Shown: in pieces, positions 1 to 7,325 of the stretch
Position numbering within the stretch: the stretch's first letter is position 1
Layout: every line of letters starts with the position of its first letter
Source of the DNA: Methanobacterium sp. UBA279
GTDB lineage: Archaea; Methanobacteriota; Methanobacteria; Methanobacteriales; Methanobacteriaceae
Length of the DNA stretch: 22,927 nt
Assembly (NCBI GenBank): GCA_002502855.1
Contig: DAQK01000028.1
Location: forward strand, 15,208 to 38,134
Reading direction: 5' to 3'
Translations under genes and position numbers: made by a program
The notes under the pieces: generated by a model
Told to the model about the DNA's origin: nothing
The model's database searches: none
What the model saw: the letters and a program-made list of their open reading frames with translations, nothing else

Positions 1-606
1 GGAAAAGACGAGAAAATATGGGAAGAACTGCAAAGACAAATAGATACTAAGGGTTTAAAGGTTAAAGAAGGTGTTATTCAAGATGCCACATTCATTACAG
101 CTGATCCTGGCCACCAAAGAGTGAATGAACCACGCGGACCCGAAGCTAAAACACGACGCAACAAAGACGGCGAATGGACTAAAAAACATGCAAAATCCTA
201 TTTCGGCCATAAACTACATACATTAACCGATATGGATTATGGTTTGATACGTAGACTTGAAACCACAACTGCTGAGGTTCATGACAGCCAAGTCGACCTC
301 AGCCAGCCGGGTGAAGTTGCTTACCGAGACCGCGGATACTTCGGAGCACCGTACAAAGGTTATAACGCCACCATGGACCGAAGCGTACGCGGACACCCCA
401 TAACGAAAAAACAAAAAAATCGCAACAAAAGAATCTCCAGCAAAAGAGCACCAGGAGAACGACCCTACGCCGTAATTAAAAACATATTCAAGTCCGGCCA
501 CCAATTAGTCACCACCACACTACGAACACACACTAAAAACATCTTCTCATGCTTCAGCTACAACCTACTACAACTCAACACCCTCCAAAAAAAACAGCCC
601 ACCTAG
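1..606 (+). mobile_element. IS5-type DDE transposase, 5' end cut by window edge
   Basis: The frame is open from the first base to the TAG at 604-606, giving the last 201 residues of a transposase; a GTG at 121 is internal and not the start. Three acidic residues sit in the usual IS5/DDE contexts: Asp28 in QDATFITADPGH, Asp110 in YRDRGYFG and Glu153 in GERPYAVIK. The YFGHKLH stretch before the second Asp is also typical of the family. The C-terminal half is rich in Lys and Arg, as expected for DNA binding. The protein would cut and rejoin the ends of its own insertion sequence. The left end is outside the window, so terminal inverted repeats and target duplication cannot be checked, and whether the copy is intact is unknown. 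The family call is from motifs; the exact IS group is not determined. Confidence 0.85.
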
Positions 607-1057
607 CGAACGCTATCATTAATTAACCATAAAAACAACCCTAAAAGCCAAAAAAACAAGAATAAAGCCCACAAATAAGTAAAATATAAAAATTAAAAAA
701 TTCAAGAACAAAAAACTAAAAAATAAAAAGTAGGAAAATTGAAATTCTCAATATTAATTATTTGTATTAATACTTTTTGATAACCAGAAGAACATTTAAA
801 TTAAATAAACCAGTAAATCTCATACCGGGAAGGGAATAAATAATGTCCAAGAAAATCAGCAGCAAACTGTTACAAAACACCTCGCACCATAAAATGACCT
901 GGAATACTGGCTTCTCGAAATCCCAGGAAGATCACCAGAGCGAGCCAGAAATAAGGTTCTGGGTAGAATGTCAAGAGACAGTTCAGATAGAGCTTTCCAG
1001 AATCTGTAAAGGGATTATATAGATTACTCACCAAAAATAATACAGGTAGATGATTAA
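607..1057. other. AT-rich spacer between transposase and the large accessory gene
   Basis: From 607 to about 840 the sequence is very AT-rich and shows no gene. It should contain the right end of the insertion sequence, but the boundary cannot be fixed without the left end. From 790 to 845 there is a TATA-like ACATTTAAATTAAATAAA, then a purine-rich GGGAAGGGA, then an ATG at 843, which looks like a promoter and start leading into the small relic described separately. A short ribosome-binding-like AGGTAGATGA lies just ahead of the gene at 1058. Confidence 0.4.
843..1022 (+). pseudogene. Possible small gene or broken gene remnant
   Basis: A 59-codon frame begins at an ATG eight bases after a GGGAAGGGA ribosome-binding-like stretch and ends with TAG at 1020-1022. 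Its own product has no recognisable feature. A second frame in the same place (from the stop codon at 890-892 to a TAA ending near 1008) reads much more like a real protein, containing ENDLEYW-like and EIPGRSPERARNKVLGRM segments (the first residue replaced by a stop). The simplest reading is a small gene with a good start signal whose body has slipped frame and acquired a stop, perhaps after the neighbouring insertion sequence arrived. I do not recognise the family. It could also be a genuine 59-aa protein or chance. Confidence 0.3.
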
Positions 1058-3535
1058 ATGAAAGATGATGCACCGTCTATTAGCCAATGGAAAGATTTAT
1101 ATTCTGCAGCAGTAAAGTTTAAGAAATTAAAACCCTGGGAATGGATGTATGATTCTGATATATTCGGAGTTCAAAATCCGGAGACCGGTGAAATTGGTTA
1201 CTGCTGTGTGATGGGCAGGGCAGGGGAACATTTTGCACTGGGAGTTTACCTGGGTAGAGAGGGATTAGATAACCTTTCAAGTATGCTATCCGGTGAAATT
1301 GTACCAGATTTCCCCGAAACATTATATAGTCAAAAATGTCTCATGGCATCCTTTGAAAACCGAGAAGATATAAAAAAGCCAGATTATGAAATAATAAGGA
1401 CACTGGGATTAAGATTCAGAGGACGTAACCAATGGCCATTATTCAGAAGTTATCTTCCAGGTTACTATCCATGGTACCTCACTCGTAAAGAAATAAAATT
1501 TCTAACAGTTGCACTGGAACAGGCCATCGAAGTCTGCAAAAGCTTTAAGGAAAATCCCGCTATATTAAACCATCCTGATAAGCCTAAAATTTTAGTCAGA
1601 GAAGCTGAAAAGACAAATAATGGTTTCAAATGGGAGGATAGATGGTTAGATCCCGGGAAATTTGACAATGAAAGAGAAATACCTGTAGAATATGTAGAAG
1701 ATGATATTCTGGATGATCTGCTGAAACTAAAACATGATGGTGTTTGGGAAGCAGACTACCTAACTTTACTTGAAGTGGTACAGGAAGGGGATGAAAGGCC
1801 ATATTTTCCAAAGTATATAACCTGGGCAGACCGAGACACCGGTCTTATATTGAATACGGGCATAATTGGACCTGATGAATGGATCTCCACATTTCTAGAA
1901 ACATTCCAGCAGATCAACCATCAAAAAGAATCACTACCACAGAAGATTCTGGTTAAAAAAGAGGAAATTTACCAGGTAATTAAACCCATCACCTCACAAC
2001 TGGGAATCGAACTTTCACTGGAAGATGACCTGGAGGTCACAGAAGAAATCCAGGATGAATTTACGAATTTTGATCAGGACCTGATGGATGATATTCTGGG
2101 AGTTCTGATGAAAAATGATGAATTCAAAAATATGCTGGAAAGTGACTCGTATTTAGATATTTTAGATATTTTAGATAATGAATCACTCTCTGATTTATTG
2201 AAAGACGAATCATTTAAAGCTTTACTTGAAGAACAACTGGATGCATCACTTGAGGAAAAACCACCTGCAGTAACTGATGCAGATATACCTGTAGAAATTC
2301 TTGATGAAAACCCAAGAAGTGCTCAAAATAACAAATACACACCTACAAAGCAAATCACCCTGTTTAATGATAAATCCGTTAAAAAACAAGAATTTCTGGA
2401 TAAGAAAAGAGACGTTAGGGATGAGTTCAATAATTTACTTGAAAAGGATTATGACAATTTAAGGATGAAAACAGAGTTAAAAAAACTCACGAGAAAGGAT
2501 CCTGATTATTTGAATACCTATATCCAGCTTTATTTTATACTGAATGAAGAAGGAGATTTGCCCGAAGCAATAAAAATGTTGGATGAGGCTTACAAAAGAG
2601 CACTGGACTTAATTATCGATGATGATGGAGAATGGCCAGAAAAACTGGATTCTATGCGGAAAGAAAATAAGCACATTGTTAACAGTATTTATCATAAAGC
2701 CATTTCACTATGGGAAGCAGATGAAACAGAGCAGGCACTGGATTTACTTCGAAGACTCCTCAATATGGACCCTGATGATGATATAGGTGCTAGAATAGCC
2801 ATTCTCTCAATCAGAATGAACATGACACATCAGGAGTTTGATGAAAAGTTTCTAACCGATGATGGATACTTTATTGATATGGTTTTAAACTGGTTTGAGG
2901 AGAACTACCGTAAATTTCCCGATGAATTTGGCTGGTGGGATAAAATAATGAAAAAGAACTTCAGATATGTTTATCAATTCCGAATTGACCTTGCTGACAT
3001 CCGACCGCCAATCTGGCGCCGTATACAGGTTCCCGAAACCTACACATTCTATGATCTGCATGTGGCCATTCAAAATGCCATGGACTGGTGTGGTGGCCAT
3101 TTGCATGGATTTTACGTCACCAACCCCTTCACCGGACGAAAAGATGATTTAGAAACTCCCGAAGAAGAGACAAGTATATCTGACTGGTTAAACCCGGCTA
3201 ATCCCCGGGCAAATTATGTCTACGATTTCGGAGATTACTGGGACCATAAAATACAACTGGAGAAGATACTTCCCCGTGAAGATGATGTCAACTATCCCGT
3301 ATGTATCAAAGGTAAAAGAGCCAGTCCTCCTGAGGATTGTGGAAGCGTTCCAGGATATTATAAACTTTTAAAAATCATTAAAGATCCTGATCATGAAGAA
3401 TATAAAGAGATGATTGAATGGCTGGGAGGAGAATTTGATCCGGAACATTTCGACCCACACGAGGTTGTTTTTGAAGATCCTGATGAATATAGGGATGATG
3501 ACATAAAATTGAGAGAGGAATTAGGTTTATTATAA
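1058..3535 (+). CDS. Large multidomain protein with C-terminal pRiA4b ORF-3 (IS1096 TnpR-like) domain
   Basis: An 825-residue acidic cytoplasmic protein. Residues about 635-815 match the plasmid pRiA4b ORF-3 family (PF07929), seen in YQFRIDLADIRPPIWRRIQV, then a WCGGHLHGF motif and YVYDFGDYWDHKI. Residues about 5-180 (KPWEWMYDSDIFGVQ, then ETGEIGYCCVMG and FRGRNQWPLFRSYLPGYYPW) resemble the DUF7309-type domain that often precedes pRiA4b modules, followed by a region of the DUF6930 kind to about 300; these two names are from memory and less certain. Residues 320-440 are Asp/Glu-rich and of low complexity, with a repeated LDI unit near 367. Residues about 490-600 look like TPR helices (a GDLPEAIKMLDEAYKRAL segment). 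No catalytic site is evident. The family's biochemical role is not established; it is common on mobile elements, and this copy lies next to a transposase. Confidence 0.8.
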   Translation: MKDDAPSISQWKDLYSAAVKFKKLKPWEWMYDSDIFGVQNPETGEIGYCCVMGRAGEHFALGVYLGREGLDNLSSMLSGEIVPDFPETLYSQKCLMASFENREDIKKPDYEIIRTLGLRFRGRNQWPLFRSYLPGYYPWYLTRKEIKFLTVALEQAIEVCKSFKENPAILNHPDKPKILVREAEKTNNGFKWEDRWLDPGKFDNEREIPVEYVEDDILDDLLKLKHDGVWEADYLTLLEVVQEGDERPYFPKYITWADRDTGLILNTGIIGPDEWISTFLETFQQINHQKESLPQKILVKKEEIYQVIKPITSQLGIELSLEDDLEVTEEIQDEFTNFDQDLMDDILGVLMKNDEFKNMLESDSYLDILDILDNESLSDLLKDESFKALLEEQLDASLEEKPPAVTDADIPVEILDENPRSAQNNKYTPTKQITLFNDKSVKKQEFLDKKRDVRDEFNNLLEKDYDNLRMKTELKKLTRKDPDYLNTYIQLYFILNEEGDLPEAIKMLDEAYKRALDLIIDDDGEWPEKLDSMRKENKHIVNSIYHKAISLWEADETEQALDLLRRLLNMDPDDDIGARIAILSIRMNMTHQEFDEKFLTDDGYFIDMVLNWFEENYRKFPDEFGWWDKIMKKNFRYVYQFRIDLADIRPPIWRRIQVPETYTFYDLHVAIQNAMDWCGGHLHGFYVTNPFTGRKDDLETPEEETSISDWLNPANPRANYVYDFGDYWDHKIQLEKILPREDDVNYPVCIKGKRASPPEDCGSVPGYYKLLKIIKDPDHEEYKEMIEWLGGEFDPEHFDPHEVVFEDPDEYRDDDIKLREELGLL

Positions 3536-4276
3536 TGCCTCAAACAGTGCCCCAGGTCTCTGAAATTATAAATAATCAAAAAGATAGACTTTGTTGTGAA
3601 GGTGATTCTTTGAAGCATGAGGATTAAGTTAAAGAGTTCCTGCAAAAATAGGATCAGATTGAACTGGCCTCTTTGGACTTTTCTATTACTATGAGATTAA
3701 TGTCTTGAAAATCTAAATATTTCAGTTTTATATCATCAATATAATTATTAAGAACATATCTTTGTGGTCCCCTCTGGATATTACAACCAGTGTGATGCTT
3801 TATAGCTGTCGGTCATCAGTAGCAAATTTTGATTCATAGTACGCCCACGCTATATCTTAAATACATGTTGTCATTAATAATATATGAATGTATACGTTTT
3901 TTATTGACTAATGAGTGAAATTTATATATAAATAACGATTACTATTTAACAATAGCCAGAGTAATATAAGTAATATTGATTTATTATGGACATCACCATC
4001 AGACTATCTTAGGATTGAAATAAAACAATCAGACAGTTACTTCTATAGTTTTTACTAGCTGAAATCAGACTATTTTAAAATTAAAATCAAGTATATAGAC
4101 CCGTTTCCAAATATTTCCATTGAGAATATTATTTCAATGAAATTATTTGAATTCAAAACAATATCAAGTTTTTTTCATATCATATCCATATAATAGTATT
4201 ACTCAAATGCTCTTTACCCCAAACTCTAAGTATTAATTTTTATCCATTAATTATTATATTTTTTGTTAACAAATCA
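3536..4276. other. 740-nt AT-rich gap without a convincing gene
   Basis: No open frame with coding character was found on either strand. The first 150 bases are mixed sequence with no hairpin that I trust. From about 3840 onward it is strongly AT-rich, with TATA-like stretches around 3925-3935. The only structured element is the pair of related repeats at 3992-4087 described as a CRISPR relic, plus a short inverted repeat ATTTCA/TGAAAT near 4131. A TATA-like ATTATTATATTTT about 25 bases before the ATG at 4277 could drive a leaderless transcript of the next gene. Confidence 0.5.
3992..4087 (+). CRISPR. Degenerate CRISPR relic: two repeats, one spacer
   Basis: Two related segments lie 66 bases apart. 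The cores at 3998-4021 and 4064-4087 are 24 bases long and differ at four positions; both start ATCAGACTAT, and the first ends GGATTGAAAT while the second ends AAATTAAAAT. If the units are 30 bases (3992-4021 and 4058-4087) the intervening segment is 36 bases, the typical size for this group. From memory, Methanothermobacter repeats have the form GTTAAAATCAGAC...GGATTGAAAT; the second unit starts GCTGAAATCAGAC and the first keeps the GATTGAAAT end. No further unit is visible at either side at the same period and no cas gene is in the window, so this is called a relic or orphan fragment. Confidence 0.5.
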
Positions 4277-4684
4277 ATGATCATGGTAAAAATGAAAGAA
4301 AAAACTGTGGACATAACAGGCTGGGAATACCTCAAAGAGAAGGGTGGATATATCATAACGTTTAGAATAAGCGATTTAGAACCTGAAAAAAGAGAAGTAA
4401 TACTTGAAAGGTATAAATCCGGGTTTTTAAAATCCCAAGGAGCAGAGATTGAGGAAATAATAGAAATAAGAGAAGACCTATACGTTAAAGAGTATTATGA
4501 GAAGGAATATTTTGAAAATTATAAATCTCTAATTCCCTTGGCGCAGAAAAGAGTAGTTCCTGAAAGATTGGATCCAGATAAGTTGGAAATAGAGGTAGAG
4601 ATGTGTATGATAGAACAGGAGATGAAATACAGAATGGATCATGCGGCTGCATGGTTTGATGAACTAAAAAAAATCTATAGATGA
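4277..4684 (+). CDS. Hypothetical charged protein, 135 aa
   Basis: A 135-residue protein that I do not recognise. It is highly charged, rich in Glu and Lys, with a predicted helical middle (residues 60-85) and a Glu/Met-rich C-terminal helix (EVEMCMIEQEMKYRMDH). There is no signal peptide, membrane segment, Cys cluster or known motif. No ribosome-binding site precedes the first ATG; a TATA-like stretch about 25 bases upstream suggests a leaderless message starting at or near 4277, though the later ATGs at codons 3 and 6 are possible starts. Its stop at 4682-4684 lies 25 bases from the 3' end of the opposite-strand DUF4491 remnant. Codon use looks like the neighbours, so it is probably a real gene. 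Confidence 0.6.
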   Translation: MIMVKMKEKTVDITGWEYLKEKGGYIITFRISDLEPEKREVILERYKSGFLKSQGAEIEEIIEIREDLYVKEYYEKEYFENYKSLIPLAQKRVVPERLDPDKLEIEVEMCMIEQEMKYRMDHAAAWFDELKKIYR

Positions 4685-4709
4685 TGAAATCCCCGAATAA
4701 AAATTCTCA

Positions 4710-4992
4710 TCATTGCCTTTTCATATTTTTGGGATACCATCCCTTTTTAACTCTTTCTTCCTGTTTAAAAAGTTCATGTATACCCCACAACAGTGAAAAA
4801 CCCAAAACACCAATTAACGCTGCAATTATTACACTTTCTATGAATAAAGACAGCACTATGAAAAAAATCCCCCAATAAGGAATACAGGCCAAATTCTCTT
4901 TCCAATATAATATTCGGCTTTGATAACACAGGATGAAGTATTTCTATGATTAAAAATGCCCCGATTCCAATGATGATTCCTTCAAAATTCAT
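4710..4992 (-). pseudogene. DUF4491 family membrane protein, frameshifted
   Basis: Three successive frames on the minus strand together spell one DUF4491-type small membrane protein of about 95 residues. The start is ATG at 4990-4992 with MNFEGIIIGIGAFLIIEIL. The middle (KAEYYIGKRIWPVFLIGG) is in a second frame, and the C-terminal part (LFIESVIIAALIGVLGF, then LLWGIHELFKQEERVKKGW) is in a third. The first shift lies around 4920-4932. The second is at a run of five C at 4869-4873 on the plus strand, where six would restore the frame. The hydrophobic segments and the charged KQEERVKKGW tail are what I recall of DUF4491, whose function is unknown. Either the gene is dead or the run lengths are sequencing errors. 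Confidence 0.75.
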
Positions 4993-5075
4993 AAACTTTA
5001 CACTCCAAAATATATAAAAATTCAAAAAAAGTAAACTAACGTAATAGATCCCAAATCCAAAGTCAAAACACTATC

Positions 5076-5363
5076 TTACAGATATCCAGATCCTTTATAC
5101 TTCTCATCAAACTTTCTCCATGCTTCAGCTACGGAAGGTTTGGTTTCATCCAGTTCCATTAGGATATGGTCTCGTATGGCATCCGAGTTTATCTCAATTT
5201 TCTGGTTGGCCATCTCCAATATCTTACCTGTTATCTCATCTACTTCATCTGAAATATCATCTAAGTTGTAACCGGCATCTATACCTGCCTTCTGGATGGA
5301 TCTTTTAAGTTTTACTTCATCGAATGGTTCCTTATCACCACTTCTTTTCCTGACAACGGTCAT
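5076..5363 (-). CDS. Stand-alone ATP-cone domain protein
   Basis: A 95-residue protein consisting almost entirely of an ATP-cone domain (PF03477). It opens with TVVRKRSGDKEPFDEVKLKR, the basic nucleotide-contacting N-terminal segment of the family, followed by helices and a DAIRDHILMELDETKPSVAE segment, ending in an AWRKFDEKYKG helix. ATP-cones bind ATP or dATP and regulate ribonucleotide reductases, or form the effector domain of the repressor NrdR; here neither a zinc ribbon nor a reductase domain is attached. The start is supported by AAGGGGA ahead of the ATG, and TATA-like boxes lie at 5383-5393 and 5409-5420. No nrd gene is adjacent. A role as an allosteric partner of ribonucleotide reductase, or as a nucleotide-sensing regulator, is inference. 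Confidence 0.85.
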   Translation of the reverse strand: MTVVRKRSGDKEPFDEVKLKRSIQKAGIDAGYNLDDISDEVDEITGKILEMANQKIEINSDAIRDHILMELDETKPSVAEAWRKFDEKYKGSGYL

Positions 5364-5453
5364 GGTTAATCCCCTTCATAGTCTTATATATTACATGAGT
5401 AATAAATCTTATTATATAAGAACTTTCAAAGGATATGCTCGGTTGGTTTACAA

Positions 5454-6830
5454 TTAATCCGCTTTTTTGCTCATGAATAAACTGATAACCACTCCCACTC
5501 CACTGAAAGATGCGAAGATCAAGAAAGCGATGCTTAAACTGGAAAGGAATAAATGGTAGTTTGCAGGTGTTACCTGAACGTTACCCATGAAGCCGGAGAT
5601 TATGAAGAGAAGTATCCCCAGGGAGAGTGTCTGGCCGGAGTAGATCATAGTGGAAAGTGTGGCGGAGGCCATTCCATAGTTGGCCTGTTTCATGCTGCCC
5701 ATAAAAGTATTAGTAGCAGGAGGTGAGAAGAGGGCAATACCCACACCCACCAGAACCAGTCCCAGAATTGTAATCTGCAGGGGTGTGGTCAGGTTGAGAG
5801 TGGATAGAATAAGTAATCCTGTGGTGGTAACGAACATGCCTGAAACTGTGAATATCCTGTTCTCCCTTTGATCAGAGAGCCGCCCCACCACCGGTGAAAG
5901 AAGCGCCACCATCAATGGCTCAACAGATACTATCAAAGCAGTTATCTGGGGCTCTAAACCCAGTAGATCCTGGAAGTATAAGCTTAAAAGGGTCCACATG
6001 GCTGTGGTGGATATGTTAATAAAAAGCAGTGCTAGTGCAGAGGAAGCTGAAACTCTCTTCAGCAAATCCTCCAGTCTTAAGATAGGATCTGGAAATACAC
6101 GCTCCTTCCAGAAGAATATGATAAATCCCACCACACCCGCTATAAATATCATCTGCCCTATGCTGTTTCCCAGGTCGGTGAACCCGTACAGCAGGGCAGC
6201 CAGGGATGGTATGTAAATGGCAGAGCCAAGTAAGTCGAACTTCACACCTGGGGCCCCGGTCCATTCCCCTTTAAGTCGCCAGAATATGAGGGTTAAAAGT
6301 ATTAATCCCAGGGGGACGTTAAAGAAGAATATACTCCTCCATCCCAGGTTTTGAACCAGAAAACCACCCAGATATGGACCTAAAAAAAGCCCTACATATA
6401 CGGCGGTGATGAAAAATCCGAAGGCAGCGCCTCTATGGTCGGCCGGGTAAACCGAACTCAATAGAGCGGTCCCTGTGGCGAAGATCAGTGCACATCCCAG
6501 TCCCTGGAGGAAGCTTCCTAAAATTAAAAATTGAATCGTAGGCGAAAGGGCCGCTAATAGAGAGGCTGCAGTGTATATCGCCACTCCATAGGTGAAGATT
6601 CTTTTCCGGCCGTGGATATCAGCTAACTTACCAAATGGTAGCAGGAATGCCGCGTTGGCCAGTACAAATACCGTGGGGAGCCAGCCTAAGAGGATCAGGC
6701 TGCTGGTTAGATCATCCCCTATACTGGGAAGTGCGATGTTCAGGGATGATCCCATAAACGGTATCAGGAAGGCTCCCAAGGCCACCAGTATCAGGGCGGT
6801 TTTTTCCTGGTTTATACCCGTATTTATCAT
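5454..6830 (-). CDS. MFS drug/solute exporter, DHA2 (14-TM) type
   Basis: A 458-residue inner-membrane transporter of the major facilitator superfamily. It has the motif A loop GKLADIHGRKRIF between helices 2 and 3, and the antiporter motif C region LGPYLGGFLVQNLGWRSIFF, followed by FFNVPLGLI, which are hallmarks of EmrB/QacA-type proton-driven efflux pumps. Its length and hydrophobic pattern fit 14 helices. Start: a TTG at 6833 is just before an ATG at 6828-6830, and the ATG is preferred. There is no ribosome-binding site, and a TATA-like GTATAAAC lies only about 20 bases upstream, so the message is probably leaderless. It is divergent from the ferredoxin gene and shares an intergenic region with a repeated 12-base element. 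The substrate cannot be told from sequence. Confidence 0.88.
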   Translation of the reverse strand: MINTGINQEKTALILVALGAFLIPFMGSSLNIALPSIGDDLTSSLILLGWLPTVFVLANAAFLLPFGKLADIHGRKRIFTYGVAIYTAASLLAALSPTIQFLILGSFLQGLGCALIFATGTALLSSVYPADHRGAAFGFFITAVYVGLFLGPYLGGFLVQNLGWRSIFFFNVPLGLILLTLIFWRLKGEWTGAPGVKFDLLGSAIYIPSLAALLYGFTDLGNSIGQMIFIAGVVGFIIFFWKERVFPDPILRLEDLLKRVSASSALALLFINISTTAMWTLLSLYFQDLLGLEPQITALIVSVEPLMVALLSPVVGRLSDQRENRIFTVSGMFVTTTGLLILSTLNLTTPLQITILGLVLVGVGIALFSPPATNTFMGSMKQANYGMASATLSTMIYSGQTLSLGILLFIISGFMGNVQVTPANYHLFLSSLSIAFLIFASFSGVGVVISLFMSKKAD

Positions 6831-6845
6831 CAAAATTAATATGGT

Positions 6846-6931
6846 GTTTATACAAATTAAATGATAGACAATTACTGGATGAAAATAGAATTTAGATGGA
6901 ATATATTTGGCGTAAAAAGTAGAATTTAGAT
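6846..6931. promoter_or_regulatory. Divergent promoter region with 12-base direct repeat
   Basis: Between the MFS exporter (-) and the ferredoxin (+), the 12-mer TAGAATTTAGAT occurs exactly twice, at 6886-6897 and 6920-6931, a 34-base period (about three helical turns), each preceded by a short A-rich stretch. The exporter's TATA-like box lies at 6846-6853. The spacing suggests two sites for one regulator, but this is inference. Confidence 0.4.
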
Positions 6932-6981
6932 AATGTGTTGGGAAAGAATAGGAATTGGATTAAACAAACCATGTGAAGAAT

Positions 6982-7221
6982 ATGGCCCCCTATAAAGTGG
7001 TTATTGAGAAAGATAAATGCACTTCCTGTGAGAACTGTGTAGATGAATGCCCAGAATATTTCGAACTTGACGACGAAGGATTATCCCATCTGATAGGATC
7101 TAAAAGAGTTGATGACAACGATGAATTAGAGCTCGAGGACGCGGACTGCTGTTTAGATGCCGCACTTAGTTGTCCAGTGGTCTGTATCCATGTCTACGAG
7201 GACGGGAAAGAGATAAGTTAA
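6982..7221 (+). CDS. Ferredoxin, probably single [4Fe-4S]
   Basis: A 79-residue electron carrier. Counting from the ATG at 6982, the N-terminal cluster motif is C13-T-S-C16-E-N-C19-V-D-E-C23-P, and the C-terminal part has C56, C57 and C64-P. This spacing matches single-cluster ferredoxins of the Thermotoga type, where the first three Cys and the Cys before the late Pro bind the cluster, and the other two (here C23 and C56 or C57) can form a disulfide; an additional C68 is present. A frame extension to a GTG at 6973 exists, but GTGA just ahead of 6982 and the usual family start favour the ATG. It is acidic, as is normal. It stands alone between an exporter and a hydrolase, so its redox partner is not visible. 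Confidence 0.88.
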   Translation: MAPYKVVIEKDKCTSCENCVDECPEYFELDDEGLSHLIGSKRVDDNDELELEDADCCLDAALSCPVVCIHVYEDGKEIS

Positions 7222-7222
7222 G

Positions 7223-7311
7223 AGGAATAATGGTTATAATTTAAGGAAATAAGGATTATTAATTAGAAAATAAGGTTTACTAAGTTAAGGAATAACAGTT
7301 TATTAAATTTA
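7223..7311 (+). repeat. Four imperfect tandem repeats of about 22 nt
   Basis: The whole spacer between the ferredoxin and the hydrolase can be read as four diverged copies: 7223-7243, 7244-7265, 7266-7287 and 7288-7311. The copies share the pattern (A/G)(G/A)(G/A)AATAA..GTTTA..AATTTA, for example AGGAATAATGGTTATAA and AGGAATAACAGTTTATT. The last copy runs directly into the hydrolase ribosome-binding site GGGAG. Because the region is so AT-rich, chance similarity contributes, but the register is kept across all four units. Confidence 0.5.
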
Positions 7312-7325
7312 GGGAGATGCCTGTA

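Noticed and set aside
223..504. Minus-strand 93-codon frame inside the transposase
   Set aside because: It is antisense to the clear DDE transposase and has no start signal or recognisable domain.
3536..3660. Possible small RNA or tRNA after the pRiA4b gene
   Set aside because: No cloverleaf, tRNA B-box or stable hairpin could be built from the sequence by eye.
4027..4040. A third CRISPR-like unit starting at the AATCAGAC inside the spacer
   Set aside because: Only eight bases match, it does not fall on the 66-base period, and the rest of the unit is unrelated.
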